Of a stretch of DNA of 64,000 nucleotides, positions 1-9,676 are shown in pieces. The DNA lies in contig NZ_SOZE01000020.1 in the NCBI RefSeq assembly GCF_004519315.1, positions 47,582 to 111,581 on the forward strand. The letters are read 5' to 3'. The notes below the pieces were generated by a model. The model saw only the letters and a list, made by a program, of their open reading frames with translations. It was not told the origin of the DNA and ran no database searches. This stretch comes from Mucilaginibacter psychrotolerans. GTDB taxonomy: Bacteria > Bacteroidota > Bacteroidia > Sphingobacteriales > Sphingobacteriaceae. A program made the position numbers and the translations under genes. Within the stretch, counting starts at the first letter, position 1, and every line of letters begins with the position of its first letter.

Positions 1-2
1 CT

Positions 3-398
3 TTAAAAACTGCGGCGGTAGCAAAGCCTCAAACCTACAATTTAATGATAGACGGCGAAACGTTCATCGAAACCGGCGTACTGCTAACCGTTACCAACGC
101 CGGCAGCATGGGCATTGGCGATATGGCGCTTTTCCCGGGCATAAGTATAAACGATGGTTTTCTGGATGTCATCTTGATGCATGATACCGACCCTTTGTCG
201 GTACTGCAAGTTGCGGGGAGTACGATCTTTCATCACGAATCTGAAGTGTTGAAGCACTGGCGTTGCAAAGAGATTGTGATTACTATGGAGGAAAGTACCC
301 ATTATATATGCGATGATAGCGAACGGCAGGCAAACAACATCCATATTAAAATACTACCGCTGGCCTTAAATGTGTTGGTTGCAGCAATAAAACAATAA
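3..398 (+). CDS. Diacylglycerol kinase (YegS/DgkB-like) family lipid kinase, C-terminal part
   Basis: The reading frame is open from the first bases of the window, so this is the 3' part of a gene that starts upstream. About 131 residues are visible. They match the C-terminal beta-sandwich domain of the YegS/DgkB lipid kinase family: a segment of the form VTNAGSMGIGD, then FPGISINDGFLDV, where the P-x-x-x-x-x-DG-x-LDV pattern is typical of the family. These enzymes phosphorylate diacylglycerol or related lipids at the inner membrane face using ATP. The catalytic N-terminal domain (GGDGT motif) lies outside the window, so activity cannot be judged. The next gene, a phosphatase, starts 3 bp after the stop codon, which suggests co-transcription. 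Confidence 0.75.
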   Translation, partial: LKTAAVAKPQTYNLMIDGETFIETGVLLTVTNAGSMGIGDMALFPGISINDGFLDVILMHDTDPLSVLQVAGSTIFHHESEVLKHWRCKEIVITMEESTHYICDDSERQANNIHIKILPLALNVLVAAIKQ

Positions 399-401
399 AC
401 T

Positions 402-950
402 ATGTACCATATAATAAAAAGCTGGTGGCTGGTAATTTACATCTTTATGCAAAAGATGCTGGATATTTTACACCGATACATTTACGGTTTACCAAATATT
501 AAAAAGAGCCAGATAACGGCCCACCTCTATCTGGGTAGCCAGTACAACCTCATCGGCTTAAAAAAATTAAAAGCGCTTGGCGTAACCGCAATTGTAAACA
601 TGCGCGAACATCGGGTTTATTCAAAAGCAAAATATGCGCATATCAAATACCTCCATTTGCCGACGGTAGACAATACCCCCCCTACCATGGATATTTTGTT
701 AAAAGGTGCAAATTTTATTGAGACTGAGATAAACATGGGAGGCACCGTATACGTGCATTGCAGGCAAGGACTTGGCCGCGGCCCTACCATGGCTATTGCT
801 TATCTCATCAAGGCGGGAGCCACCTATTATGATGCTTTTAACACGGTAAAACGGGTGCGCCCCTTTATTGACCCACGCCCAACGCAGATAGCACAATTAA
901 AACATTTAGAAATCATCTGCCATACAAATCCTAAAAACAGTACTATTTAA
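402..950 (+). CDS. Dual-specificity (protein-tyrosine-like) phosphatase family protein
   Basis: A 182-residue protein with the cysteine phosphatase signature HCRQGLGR, giving nucleophile Cys120 and phosphate-binding Arg126, and a likely general acid Asp90 in the segment PTVDNTPP. The fold region starts near residue 35 with AHLYLGSQ and a KALGVTAIVNMRE stretch typical of dual-specificity phosphatases. The first 25 residues are hydrophobic (WWLVIYIF) and may tether the protein to the membrane. An internal Met at 447 is an alternative start, but ATG 402 lies 3 bp after the lipid kinase stop. The pairing with a lipid kinase suggests a phospholipid or phosphoinositide-like substrate, as in the PTPMT1-type phosphatidylglycerophosphate phosphatases. 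That substrate is inference; a protein phosphatase role is equally open. Confidence 0.8.
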   Translation: MYHIIKSWWLVIYIFMQKMLDILHRYIYGLPNIKKSQITAHLYLGSQYNLIGLKKLKALGVTAIVNMREHRVYSKAKYAHIKYLHLPTVDNTPPTMDILLKGANFIETEINMGGTVYVHCRQGLGRGPTMAIAYLIKAGATYYDAFNTVKRVRPFIDPRPTQIAQLKHLEIICHTNPKNSTI

Positions 951-1082
951 GGCTGTCGTATAATTTTCGGGAAATAATTTCTATTGGTAGTGCCTAAATT
1001 AAAATTTAGTTAATAAAATTGCGTTGTTAATTTTTTATGCTGCGGCTATGGTAATAGTTGCATAAATTTCCATCTTTACCCA

Positions 1083-3413
1083 ATGTTCAGAAGTATAAGA
1101 AACCGATACCTGAGATATCTTACCATCTTTGTTTACTTTGTTATCCTCTTTTTCTGCGCCATAGAATTGAATTTCTTATGGCTATTTGGGCATTCGCCTA
1201 ATATGAGTGAAATCAAAACCCCTGTTGTTTGGCTTCCCTCTGAGGTGTACACGGCAGATGGTAAGCTCATCGGCCGCTTTTATAAACAAGACCGTTCGCC
1301 GGTGGAGTATAAGGCTATTTCTCCCTACCTGGTCAACGCGTTGGTTGCTACCGAAGATACACGGTTTTACAAACATGGCGGCGTAGATTTCATAGGCTTT
1401 GTAAGCGGGCTGGTATCTACTGCCAAAGGCGACAGGCGTGGTGCAAGTACCATTACTCAGCAACTGGCTAAAAATCAGTTCAATACGCGCAAACGCACCT
1501 CACAGGGCCTGGTACAGTACGTACCTGTGCTGCGCACCCTTGTTTTTAAATGTAAAGAATGGATTACAGCCTATAAAATAGAGCACTTGTACACCAAACA
1601 GCAAATACTTACCATGTATTTGAATACGGTGCCTTTCGGCAATAACTCGTATGGCATAAAAACAGCAACCTTAAAATACTTCAATAAAATGCCAGGACAG
1701 GTTGCCCCTACCGAGGCAGCTACATTGATCGGTATGCTCAAGGCTACCTCTACTTACAACCCGCGCGTTTATCCGCAGCGGGCTATTGAACGCCGCAATG
1801 TGGTGCTTGGTCAGATGGTGAAATACGACTACTTAAGCAAAGCCGACTACGACAAGTACACCCAGTTCCCTATCGGACTAGACGGGCATTATGTAGACAA
1901 AACCGGGCAAGGCGATTCGTACATACGGCACGCGGTTGAAAAATGGCTGGATAAATGGTGTAAAGACAACAACTACGACCTTTACGAAGATGGCCTGAAG
2001 ATATACACTACTATAGATAGCCGCTTGCAGCAATACGCCGAAGAAGCAGTGAACGATAAAATGAAGATGCTGCAGAAGCGCTTCAATAATTTATGGGGCG
2101 ATAAAAATCCCTGGCGCGACAGCAAAGGTGTAGAGATAAAAGATTTCTTGCTGAAAGCCGAGCAAAGGCTCCCCATTTACAAACTGCTTTCCAAAAAATA
2201 TAAGGGGGATACTACGCAGATAAACGCCTATTTCGAAAAGAAGAAACGCATGAGCGTGTTCACCTGGAAAGGTGATCAGGATACCACCTTTAGCAGCGTA
2301 GATTCCATCAAGTATTATACAAAAATCCTGAACACCGGCATGATGACCATGGAACCATCTACCGGTAAGATAAAAGTTTGGGTGGGCGGTATCGACCATA
2401 AATACTTCAATTACGACCACGTAAACCAGTCCAAACGCCAGGCGGGCTCTACTTTTAAGCCTTTTGCCTACGTTACTGCTATTGATAATGGCTTTACCCC
2501 TTGCGATAAGTTTACCGACAAACGCGTAAGCATCAAATTCAAGGATAACGGCAAGGATGATGTTTGGGAACCCAACAATGCCGATTTCAACTTCTCGGGC
2601 CGCGAAATGTCACTACGTTGGGCCATGGGCAAATCGGTAAACTCTATTACCGCCCAGGTTACCGAGCATGTGGGCTGGGATAAAATTGTAGATTATGCGC
2701 ACAAGATAGGTATCGAGAGTCCGCTAAAATCGGTGCCATCGGTTTCCTTGGGCTCCAATGATGTTTCGGTTTTTGAGATGGTGCGGGCATACAGCACGTT
2801 CCTGAATAAAGGCCAAAAGGTAGACCCCTTGCTGGTTACCAAAATAACGGACCAAAAAGGAGACGTTATACAGGAGTTTACGCTTAAAACCGAGCAGGTG
2901 CTGAGCGAAGAAACAGCATGGTTGATGCTTTATATGTTCCGCGGCGGGATGGAAGAACCAGGCGGCACATCCCAGGCACTTTGGGAATACCCCGGCCTAT
3001 GGAAAAAAGACAACCAAATAGGTGGCAAAACCGGCACTAGTAGTGATTATGTAGATGGCTGGTATATGGGTATCACCAAAGATTTGGTAACCGGCATTTG
3101 GGTAGGCGCGGATGATCGTAGCGTGCATTTCACTACATCAGAAACCGGTGAGGGTTCGCATACGGCGTTACCCATTTTCGGTGAGTTTATGGAAAAGGTG
3201 TACGCCGATCCGAACTCGGGGTACACCTACGGGCCTTTCCCTAAGCCATGGGTGAAAATAACCAAAGAGTATAACTGCCCTTCTCCAAGGATAAGAGAAG
3301 CTGATACCACGGCAGTAGATAGCCTGATGGAGATGCCAATGGATACTTCAGGGGTAATAACAACTCCTGTAAAAGAAGAAAGCCCGGAAAATAATGCGCC
3401 AACGCCTAAATAA
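1083..3413 (+). CDS. Class A penicillin-binding protein (transglycosylase/transpeptidase)
   Basis: A bifunctional peptidoglycan synthase of 776 residues. It has a short cytoplasmic N-terminus, one membrane anchor at about residues 12-35, then the GT51 glycosyltransferase domain with catalytic Glu91 in EDTRFYKHGG, the GASTITQQLAKN motif and a TMYLNTVPFG segment. The transpeptidase domain carries all three penicillin-binding motifs: STFK with nucleophile Ser456, SVN in GKSVNSIT, and KTGTS at 649-653. It polymerises lipid II glycan strands and crosslinks stem peptides in the periplasm. The C-terminus is a low-complexity Pro/Glu/Thr tail. The gene stands alone, 132 bp after the phosphatase gene and 70 bp before the next gene. 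Length and motif order are normal for PBP1A-type proteins of Bacteroidota. Confidence 0.95.
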   Translation: MFRSIRNRYLRYLTIFVYFVILFFCAIELNFLWLFGHSPNMSEIKTPVVWLPSEVYTADGKLIGRFYKQDRSPVEYKAISPYLVNALVATEDTRFYKHGGVDFIGFVSGLVSTAKGDRRGASTITQQLAKNQFNTRKRTSQGLVQYVPVLRTLVFKCKEWITAYKIEHLYTKQQILTMYLNTVPFGNNSYGIKTATLKYFNKMPGQVAPTEAATLIGMLKATSTYNPRVYPQRAIERRNVVLGQMVKYDYLSKADYDKYTQFPIGLDGHYVDKTGQGDSYIRHAVEKWLDKWCKDNNYDLYEDGLKIYTTIDSRLQQYAEEAVNDKMKMLQKRFNNLWGDKNPWRDSKGVEIKDFLLKAEQRLPIYKLLSKKYKGDTTQINAYFEKKKRMSVFTWKGDQDTTFSSVDSIKYYTKILNTGMMTMEPSTGKIKVWVGGIDHKYFNYDHVNQSKRQAGSTFKPFAYVTAIDNGFTPCDKFTDKRVSIKFKDNGKDDVWEPNNADFNFSGREMSLRWAMGKSVNSITAQVTEHVGWDKIVDYAHKIGIESPLKSVPSVSLGSNDVSVFEMVRAYSTFLNKGQKVDPLLVTKITDQKGDVIQEFTLKTEQVLSEETAWLMLYMFRGGMEEPGGTSQALWEYPGLWKKDNQIGGKTGTSSDYVDGWYMGITKDLVTGIWVGADDRSVHFTTSETGEGSHTALPIFGEFMEKVYADPNSGYTYGPFPKPWVKITKEYNCPSPRIREADTTAVDSLMEMPMDTSGVITTPVKEESPENNAPTPK

Positions 3414-3483
3414 ATTGCCTATATCAGCGTTTGGCTATAAGCGTGCTTTTAATTAAATTACGCCATATTCTTAACACAGCCTT

Positions 3484-6400
3484 ATGAATAAACGTTACTC
3501 TTCCTACGTAAAACTTCCGCTTGTACTATTTTGCCTGTCGCTTGCGCTATTATTTAGTCAGCAGGCAAAAGCGCAATACTTTGGGCAAAACAAAGTGCGC
3601 TACAAAAAACTCGACTTTAAGGTATATAAGACCCCGCACTTCGAGATATACTATTACATAAAAAACGATAGTATGATGAAGCGATTTGCCCAGGAGGCCG
3701 AGCTTTGGTACACACTGCACCAGCAGGTATTTCGCGATACTTTCAGCAAGCCAAACCCCATCATATTGTACGCCAACCATCCCGATTTTCAACAAACAAC
3801 AGCCATAGATGGCGAGATAAGCGTGGGTACAGGCGGTATTACGGAGGGCCTGAAAAACCGGGTGGTGATGCCCGTAATGGAAACCAACCAAACCACCAGG
3901 CACGTACTTGGGCACGAATTGGTTCACGCCTTCCAGTACCATATGCTATTGGGGCGCGATTCTTCCAACTTCGAGAATATCGGCAACATACCGCTTTGGA
4001 TGGTGGAAGGTATGGCCGAGTATCTTTCGTTGGGTAAAAAAGATGCTTACACCGCCATGTGGATGCGCGATGCCTACCTTAATCACGATATTCCAACGGT
4101 AGAAGAGCTTACCACCGGTAATAAATACTTCCCGTACCGATATGGTGAGGCTTTTTGGTCGTTCCTGGGATCTACCTATGGCGATACCATCATCGTTCCA
4201 TTCTTTAAGAATACCGCCCGTTTTGGGCTTCAATACGGTATCAGGCGCACGTTTGGGTACGATGATAAAACGCTTTCACGCCTTTGGAAAAACTCTATAG
4301 AATCTACATACAAGCCGTTTTTAAAAGATACCCTGCAAAAACCGGTAGGCTTAAAAATTATTGACGATAAAAACGGTGGCGATATGTCGGTGGCACCCTC
4401 GGTTAGTCCCGATGGTCAATACATCGCCTTCCTGTCTTCAAAAAATCTCTTTAGTATAGACCTTTACCTCGCCGATGCCCATACGGGGCGAGTCGTGAAG
4501 CGGTTAACGAGCAAAACGGCCAATTCGCACGTGGATGAGTTCAACTTTATCGAATCGGCAGGTGCATGGTCGCCCGATAGCAAGAAATTCGCCTTCAGCG
4601 TATTTAGTAAGGGGCGCAACCGTATGCTGGTAGTTGCCGTGCCCGATGGCAAGGTGTTGAATGATATTTCCATGGGCAAGGCCGAGCAATTCAGTAACTT
4701 AACCTGGTCGCCAGATGGTAAAAACGTGGCATTCCAGGCACTGTCAGAGGGCCAGGGCGATATTTACATGTATAACTTCGAAACAAAAAAAGTTATACAA
4801 CTCACCAACGATAAGTACTCCGATTACCAGCCCAGCTTCTCGCGCGATGGCAACAAGATTATCTTCTCCAGCGACCGCAGCACTTACGATCAGGGTTTAT
4901 CACAGGAAATCACCTTCAATCTGGCCGAACTTGATATCGCAACCGGCAAGGTTACCGATATCAAAATCTTCAACCACGCCAACAACCTTAACCCACTATA
5001 TTCTGCAGACGGTACGCAGGTTTACTTCCTGAGTAACCGCGACGGCTTCCGTAACTTGTACCGCTATACGTTGGCGAATGGCAAGGTTGAGCAGATGACA
5101 GATTTGTTTACCGGCATCTGCGGCATTACCGAATATTCACCTGCGCTAAGCATCTCCGCCAGCGATGATATCGTGTACTCGTACTATCGCGCGCAGAAAT
5201 ATACTGTGTACAATGCCAAGGCTTCAGAGTTTAAGCCACTGATAGTTGATGGTGGCACAACCAATTTCGAGGTGGCTATGCTGCCCCCAACCCGCGCAGT
5301 GGGGGTAGATTTGATCAATTCTAACTTAAACAACTACCTTGCCTACCCAAAACTCTCTGCCGATTCTATCCACAGCATAGCATACAAACCCAAATTTAAG
5401 CTGGATGCCTTGGCCAGTAATGGCGTTGGCGCGCAGATTGGCACTTACGGCACCGGCTTATCCAGCGGCATCGTAGGCGTTTTTAGCGATATATTGGGCC
5501 GTAATCAAATCTACGCCAGCGCATCGGTAAACGGCGAGGTTTATGATTTTGGCGCGCAAGGGATTTACATTAACCAGGAGGGTCGTTGGAATTGGGGTTT
5601 CGGCTTGTCGCATATCCCCTACCAGTTTGGTAATTATGGCCTCACAGCAACCACTATAGATTACCAGGGGCAACAGACTAACGTTTTAGACCAGCACACC
5701 GATATCATCCGCATCTTTCAGGATGCTATACAAGGCTTTGTACAGTACCCTATCTCTAAACAACTGCGGTACGAAATCGGCGCAAGTGCATCGCGTAGCA
5801 GCTTCCGTATCGACCGCTACAGCACCTACTACCCTATAGATACAGCGGGAAACGTTTACAACGCCATCGACTTTAAAAAGCACAAGATATCCCGCGAACA
5901 ATATCGTGCCGAAACTGGTTATGATTATCGCCCCTTCAGCACCTATACCATCGGTACATCGCTTACCGGCGACGATTCTTATTTCGGTATTGCCGCCCCG
6001 CTTGGTGGTTATCGCTTTAAGCTGGGTATTGATTACAATATGGGAACTTACAAATATTATTCGCCGAATATCGACCTGCGCAAATACGTGCGGGCGCAGC
6101 CGGTTACCTTTGCCGCAAGGTTTTACGGCACGGGCCGCTTTGGCGATGACGCGAACGCTTTCTACCCGCTATCCGTTAGCTACCCATGGCTGGTACGCGG
6201 TTACGATCTTTATAGCGACAACAGTACCATTGGCGGCACTACCAGCGTTTGGAACAGCAACCAGCTGAACGGTAGCCGTATTGCTGTAGCAAATTTTGAG
6301 ATACGCCTGCCATTTACCGGCCCTGAGAAGTTGGCCTTATTACCTTCGAAGTTCCTTTTTTCAGATCTTAACTTTTTCTTCGACTCCGGTTTAGCCTGGA

Positions 6401-6651
6401 ACAAGGGAGATAAGATCACCCTGTTCAAAACCGAGCCGGATATCCTTTCTACAACACCCGTTACCGACCCAAGCACCAATCAAACAACCAACTATGTTAC
6501 CGTAAGCCGTGTGCCTGCATTTAGTGCGGGTGTATCGTTAAGGGTGAATGTGTTTGGCGCCTTTATATTAGAACCTTACTACGCTTTCCCATTCAACCGC
6601 AAGGACGTGAAGAAACCGGTATTCGGGTTTAATTTTACGCCGGGATGGTAA
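3484..6651 (+). CDS. Peptidase MA-like / TolB-like beta-propeller / Omp85-type barrel fusion protein
   Basis: A 1055-residue exported protein with a signal peptide ending near QQAKAQ at residue 31. Three regions are visible. Residues about 35-280 resemble the peptidase MA family: HELVH at 144-148 is a zinc-binding HExxH motif, followed by EGMAEYLSLG, a likely third ligand. Residues about 290-600 hold repeated WSPDGK / FSRDGNKIIFSSDR blades of a TolB-like PD40 propeller. The last 400 residues are rich in alternating aromatic/polar strands and contain LVRGYD (VRGY at 904-907), which corresponds to the conserved loop-6 VRGF/Y motif of Omp85/BamA barrels; the end is a typical terminal beta strand (FNFTPGW). 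It probably sits in the outer membrane with the peptidase in the periplasm or at the surface. The substrate is unknown. Confidence 0.8.
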   Translation: MNKRYSSYVKLPLVLFCLSLALLFSQQAKAQYFGQNKVRYKKLDFKVYKTPHFEIYYYIKNDSMMKRFAQEAELWYTLHQQVFRDTFSKPNPIILYANHPDFQQTTAIDGEISVGTGGITEGLKNRVVMPVMETNQTTRHVLGHELVHAFQYHMLLGRDSSNFENIGNIPLWMVEGMAEYLSLGKKDAYTAMWMRDAYLNHDIPTVEELTTGNKYFPYRYGEAFWSFLGSTYGDTIIVPFFKNTARFGLQYGIRRTFGYDDKTLSRLWKNSIESTYKPFLKDTLQKPVGLKIIDDKNGGDMSVAPSVSPDGQYIAFLSSKNLFSIDLYLADAHTGRVVKRLTSKTANSHVDEFNFIESAGAWSPDSKKFAFSVFSKGRNRMLVVAVPDGKVLNDISMGKAEQFSNLTWSPDGKNVAFQALSEGQGDIYMYNFETKKVIQLTNDKYSDYQPSFSRDGNKIIFSSDRSTYDQGLSQEITFNLAELDIATGKVTDIKIFNHANNLNPLYSADGTQVYFLSNRDGFRNLYRYTLANGKVEQMTDLFTGICGITEYSPALSISASDDIVYSYYRAQKYTVYNAKASEFKPLIVDGGTTNFEVAMLPPTRAVGVDLINSNLNNYLAYPKLSADSIHSIAYKPKFKLDALASNGVGAQIGTYGTGLSSGIVGVFSDILGRNQIYASASVNGEVYDFGAQGIYINQEGRWNWGFGLSHIPYQFGNYGLTATTIDYQGQQTNVLDQHTDIIRIFQDAIQGFVQYPISKQLRYEIGASASRSSFRIDRYSTYYPIDTAGNVYNAIDFKKHKISREQYRAETGYDYRPFSTYTIGTSLTGDDSYFGIAAPLGGYRFKLGIDYNMGTYKYYSPNIDLRKYVRAQPVTFAARFYGTGRFGDDANAFYPLSVSYPWLVRGYDLYSDNSTIGGTTSVWNSNQLNGSRIAVANFEIRLPFTGPEKLALLPSKFLFSDLNFFFDSGLAWNKGDKITLFKTEPDILSTTPVTDPSTNQTTNYVTVSRVPAFSAGVSLRVNVFGAFILEPYYAFPFNRKDVKKPVFGFNFTPGW

Positions 6652-6712
6652 AAAAGATTTGAGAAGTGAGATTTTAAATGTGAAATAGCAACTACATTTT
6701 TAAACAAATTAT

Positions 6713-6745
6713 AAAGAGCCGAAGTGTTATTGCTTCGGCTCTTTT
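6713..6745 (+). terminator. Intrinsic terminator after the propeller/barrel gene
   Basis: An 11-bp perfect stem, AAAGAGCCGAA pairing with TTCGGCTCTTT, around a 10-base loop, followed by TTTTAATGC and a further T-run. It ends transcription about 90 bp after the stop at 6651 and insulates the helicase gene that starts at 6787. Confidence 0.85.
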
Positions 6746-6786
6746 AATGCTTTTTTTGTAAATAACGCCCGTAAAGTAGACACTTA

Positions 6787-9498
6787 TTGGATAAATTCCC
6801 GATCGATATTCAGTTTAAACACTCCTGGCGTACATATCAGCAACGGGTGCTGGATAATTTAGATAACTATCTTTTAGACGGTCATTTACATATTATCGCT
6901 CCACCCGGTTCGGGTAAAACAATATTAGGCCTTCAGGTGGCTATCACAGTAAACCGGCCAACGCTTATCCTTGCTCCTACTATTGCAATCCGCAACCAGT
7001 GGATCCAAAAATTTTGCGATTCGTTCCTGCAGACCGATACACCGCCGGAGTGGATCTCACGCGAAATACGTAAGCCTGATTTTTTAACGGTAGTTACTTA
7101 CCAGGGTTTGCATGCTGCCTGCAATAATATAAATGCAGAAGCCGAGGAGGACAGCGAAGAATTAAGCTCTGAGGAGCATACCCGGCCAGCACAAAATCAA
7201 AATTTAGAAAATATTGTCCTCTTGTTAAAAGCCCTGCAAGTTGGCACTATCGTAGTTGATGAGGCCCACCATTTAAAAAATGAATGGTGGCAAACTTTAA
7301 TTAAAATAAAACAGCGCCTTAATCCCGTTATCATCGGCTTAACAGCAACGCCTCCTTATGACGTATCGGCAAATGAATGGCAACGGTATATAGACTTGAA
7401 CGGTCCTATAAAGGTAGAAATATCAGTACCGGAGTTAGTAACAGAAGGCGACTTGTGCCCTCACCAGGATTATGTGTATCTTTCTCAGCCAACCGATAGC
7501 GAGTGGGATAATATTACCTCGTTTCGTAGAAATATCGAAAATGCTTTCCATAGCCTTAAAACCGATGCGACCCTGATTGAAGCTATAGAATCGCACCGGG
7601 GGTGGACAAATCCTACTGAAAACCTGGAATGGATTTATAGTAACTTGTCGTTTTACTCTGCCTGTTTAATATTCCTGAATGCCTGCGGAAAAACAATCCC
7701 CCAATGTTTCGTTGAAATAACAGGCAATAAAAACTCCAGGATACCTGCCTTTGACTACAATTGGGCAGAGACGCTGCTGGATTTTTATTTGTATAAAGAA
7801 AAAGAAGATTTCAAATTATATAAGGATCATAAGCTAAAACTGGAGGCTGATCTTAGGCGGTGTGGTGCATTGGAAAACCGGCAGATTATGTTTTCAAAAA
7901 ATAAAAAAATCGTCAGTTCGTTAACCTCTAGTCTTAGTAAATTAAATAGCATAGAACGCATTGTAAAGTTCGAATATGGTCAATTAGGACCTTCCCTGCG
8001 TTTGGTGATTTTAACTGATTTCATCAGGAACGAATTTTATGCCAATAGCTCCGATCAAGTATTCGACTTAAACAAAATTGGCATCATCCCTATTTTTGAG
8101 AAGCTTAGGCGAAGCAAAAATGAAAATTTTAAAATTGGGGTGCTAACAGGATCTGTAGTTATAATACCGAAGGATGCCTACCCAACTTTTTTGGCAAAAA
8201 TACGTGTTTTGGGTATCCATAACATCGAATGCGGTTGTTTGCCGGCCGATGATGATTATATATTGATACAACGATGCGAGCAGATAAAAAATGATATCGT
8301 AAATATCATTACTCAATTATTCGAACAGGGCGAAATCTGTGTACTGGTAGGAACAAAATCTTTACTAGGCGAAGGATGGGATGCGCCATCAATCAACAGC
8401 CTTATCCTCGCAAGTGTTGTAGGCTCATTTGTTTTATCCAACCAAATGCGCGGTAGGGCAATCAGAACCCAAAACGACAACGCTGATAAAACCGGCAATA
8501 TTTGGCATTTATGCTGCCTAGACAGAACGTCGACATCAGGAGGAGCTGATTTTGAGATGCTGGAAAAACGTTGTAAATGTTTTGTAGGTGTTTCTGATAG
8601 TTTAACTATCGAAAATGGCATCGGTCGGCTCCACCTATTTACTGTGGCATCATCCGTTATAATGGAGGAATCAAACCAGAAAACGATGCTTGTTGCTGCC
8701 GACCGGGAAGGCCTGAAACATAAATGGCAAAATGCGCTCGAGACCGGCGCAAACCTGGTAGATGAAATTAAAATTCCATTTTCAGATATCCGGGGCTATA
8801 AAGCGGTTACTAAATTGTATCTAAACAAAACCATAGCGCACTTATCTGCGGCCCTTGGTTTTGGCTTTATGGAGTTTTTGATTGGAACAGTACAATCGTT
8901 GCCCAGAGCATTGAGTAAAGTAAGAAGTTTAAATCAGCTATATCTTCTTTTGGCGTTTTTCGGTTTAGCAGGCTTATTGATATTTGGCCGCAAGGCATAT
9001 AAAACGTTTAAGCTATACATAAAATACCTGGACATTGCCAAAGACCTGCAACAAATTGGCGAAGTGCTGTTGAACACCATGATTAAAGTTGGAATGGTGA
9101 AATCAGACATACCTGATCTTAGTATTCATGCATCGCTTGACAAATTAGGTGGCGTAAGTTGCCATCTGCAAGGCGGATCTACCTACGAAAGCTCGGCATT
9201 TATAAACATGCTGCAAGAGATAATTGCGCCGATAGATAACCCCAAATACGTTATCGTAAGAAAAAGCCTGCTGGCACGTTTTATAAAGCAAAAAGATTTT
9301 CATACGGTGCCCGAATATCTTGGGCGCAACAAAGAATCCGCTAGCTACTTTGCACAGCAATGGGAAAAAAAAGTAGGCCCTTGCGAATTAATTTACACGC
9401 GTACGGTTGCAGGCCGAAAGATACTGGTACAATCCAGACTTAAATCTCTTTCGTCTGAATTTGTTGAAAAAAATGAACGGATAAGTAAATGGAAATAA
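6787..9498 (+). CDS. SF2 DEAH-type helicase with two predicted transmembrane segments
   Basis: A 903-residue superfamily 2 helicase. Motif I is PPGSGKT at residues 39-45, motif II is DEAH at 158-161, motif III is LTATPP at about 185, and motifs V-VI are GTKSLLGEGWDAPS and QMRGRAIRT in the C-terminal RecA-like lobe. A roughly 230-residue insertion separates the lobes. After the motor, two hydrophobic stretches at about 684-705 and 718-735 look like a transmembrane hairpin, followed by a 165-residue domain I do not recognise. Start: TTG at 6787 is the only usable codon, since the upstream in-frame stop is at 6772 and no ATG precedes the Walker A motif. The gene is visibly more A/T-rich than its neighbours, stands alone behind a terminator, and may have been acquired by transfer. 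DNA translocase activity is predicted from the motifs; a defence role is speculation. Confidence 0.8.
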   Translation: MDKFPIDIQFKHSWRTYQQRVLDNLDNYLLDGHLHIIAPPGSGKTILGLQVAITVNRPTLILAPTIAIRNQWIQKFCDSFLQTDTPPEWISREIRKPDFLTVVTYQGLHAACNNINAEAEEDSEELSSEEHTRPAQNQNLENIVLLLKALQVGTIVVDEAHHLKNEWWQTLIKIKQRLNPVIIGLTATPPYDVSANEWQRYIDLNGPIKVEISVPELVTEGDLCPHQDYVYLSQPTDSEWDNITSFRRNIENAFHSLKTDATLIEAIESHRGWTNPTENLEWIYSNLSFYSACLIFLNACGKTIPQCFVEITGNKNSRIPAFDYNWAETLLDFYLYKEKEDFKLYKDHKLKLEADLRRCGALENRQIMFSKNKKIVSSLTSSLSKLNSIERIVKFEYGQLGPSLRLVILTDFIRNEFYANSSDQVFDLNKIGIIPIFEKLRRSKNENFKIGVLTGSVVIIPKDAYPTFLAKIRVLGIHNIECGCLPADDDYILIQRCEQIKNDIVNIITQLFEQGEICVLVGTKSLLGEGWDAPSINSLILASVVGSFVLSNQMRGRAIRTQNDNADKTGNIWHLCCLDRTSTSGGADFEMLEKRCKCFVGVSDSLTIENGIGRLHLFTVASSVIMEESNQKTMLVAADREGLKHKWQNALETGANLVDEIKIPFSDIRGYKAVTKLYLNKTIAHLSAALGFGFMEFLIGTVQSLPRALSKVRSLNQLYLLLAFFGLAGLLIFGRKAYKTFKLYIKYLDIAKDLQQIGEVLLNTMIKVGMVKSDIPDLSIHASLDKLGGVSCHLQGGSTYESSAFINMLQEIIAPIDNPKYVIVRKSLLARFIKQKDFHTVPEYLGRNKESASYFAQQWEKKVGPCELIYTRTVAGRKILVQSRLKSLSSEFVEKNERISKWK

Positions 9499-9676
9499 AT
9501 TATATGCCGTGTACCACTTTCCCGGGCTAATAAAAAGTTATAAAAGCCTATTAACGTTGTAAGGAAAAACTCATTATTACGACCAATAGATGACAAACGC
9601 ATTGGCACTATATTTCGTAGATTTATTGAGCAAAGCATATTTAGATAGCTTACAAATTATTACCAAAGAAAGAAAA

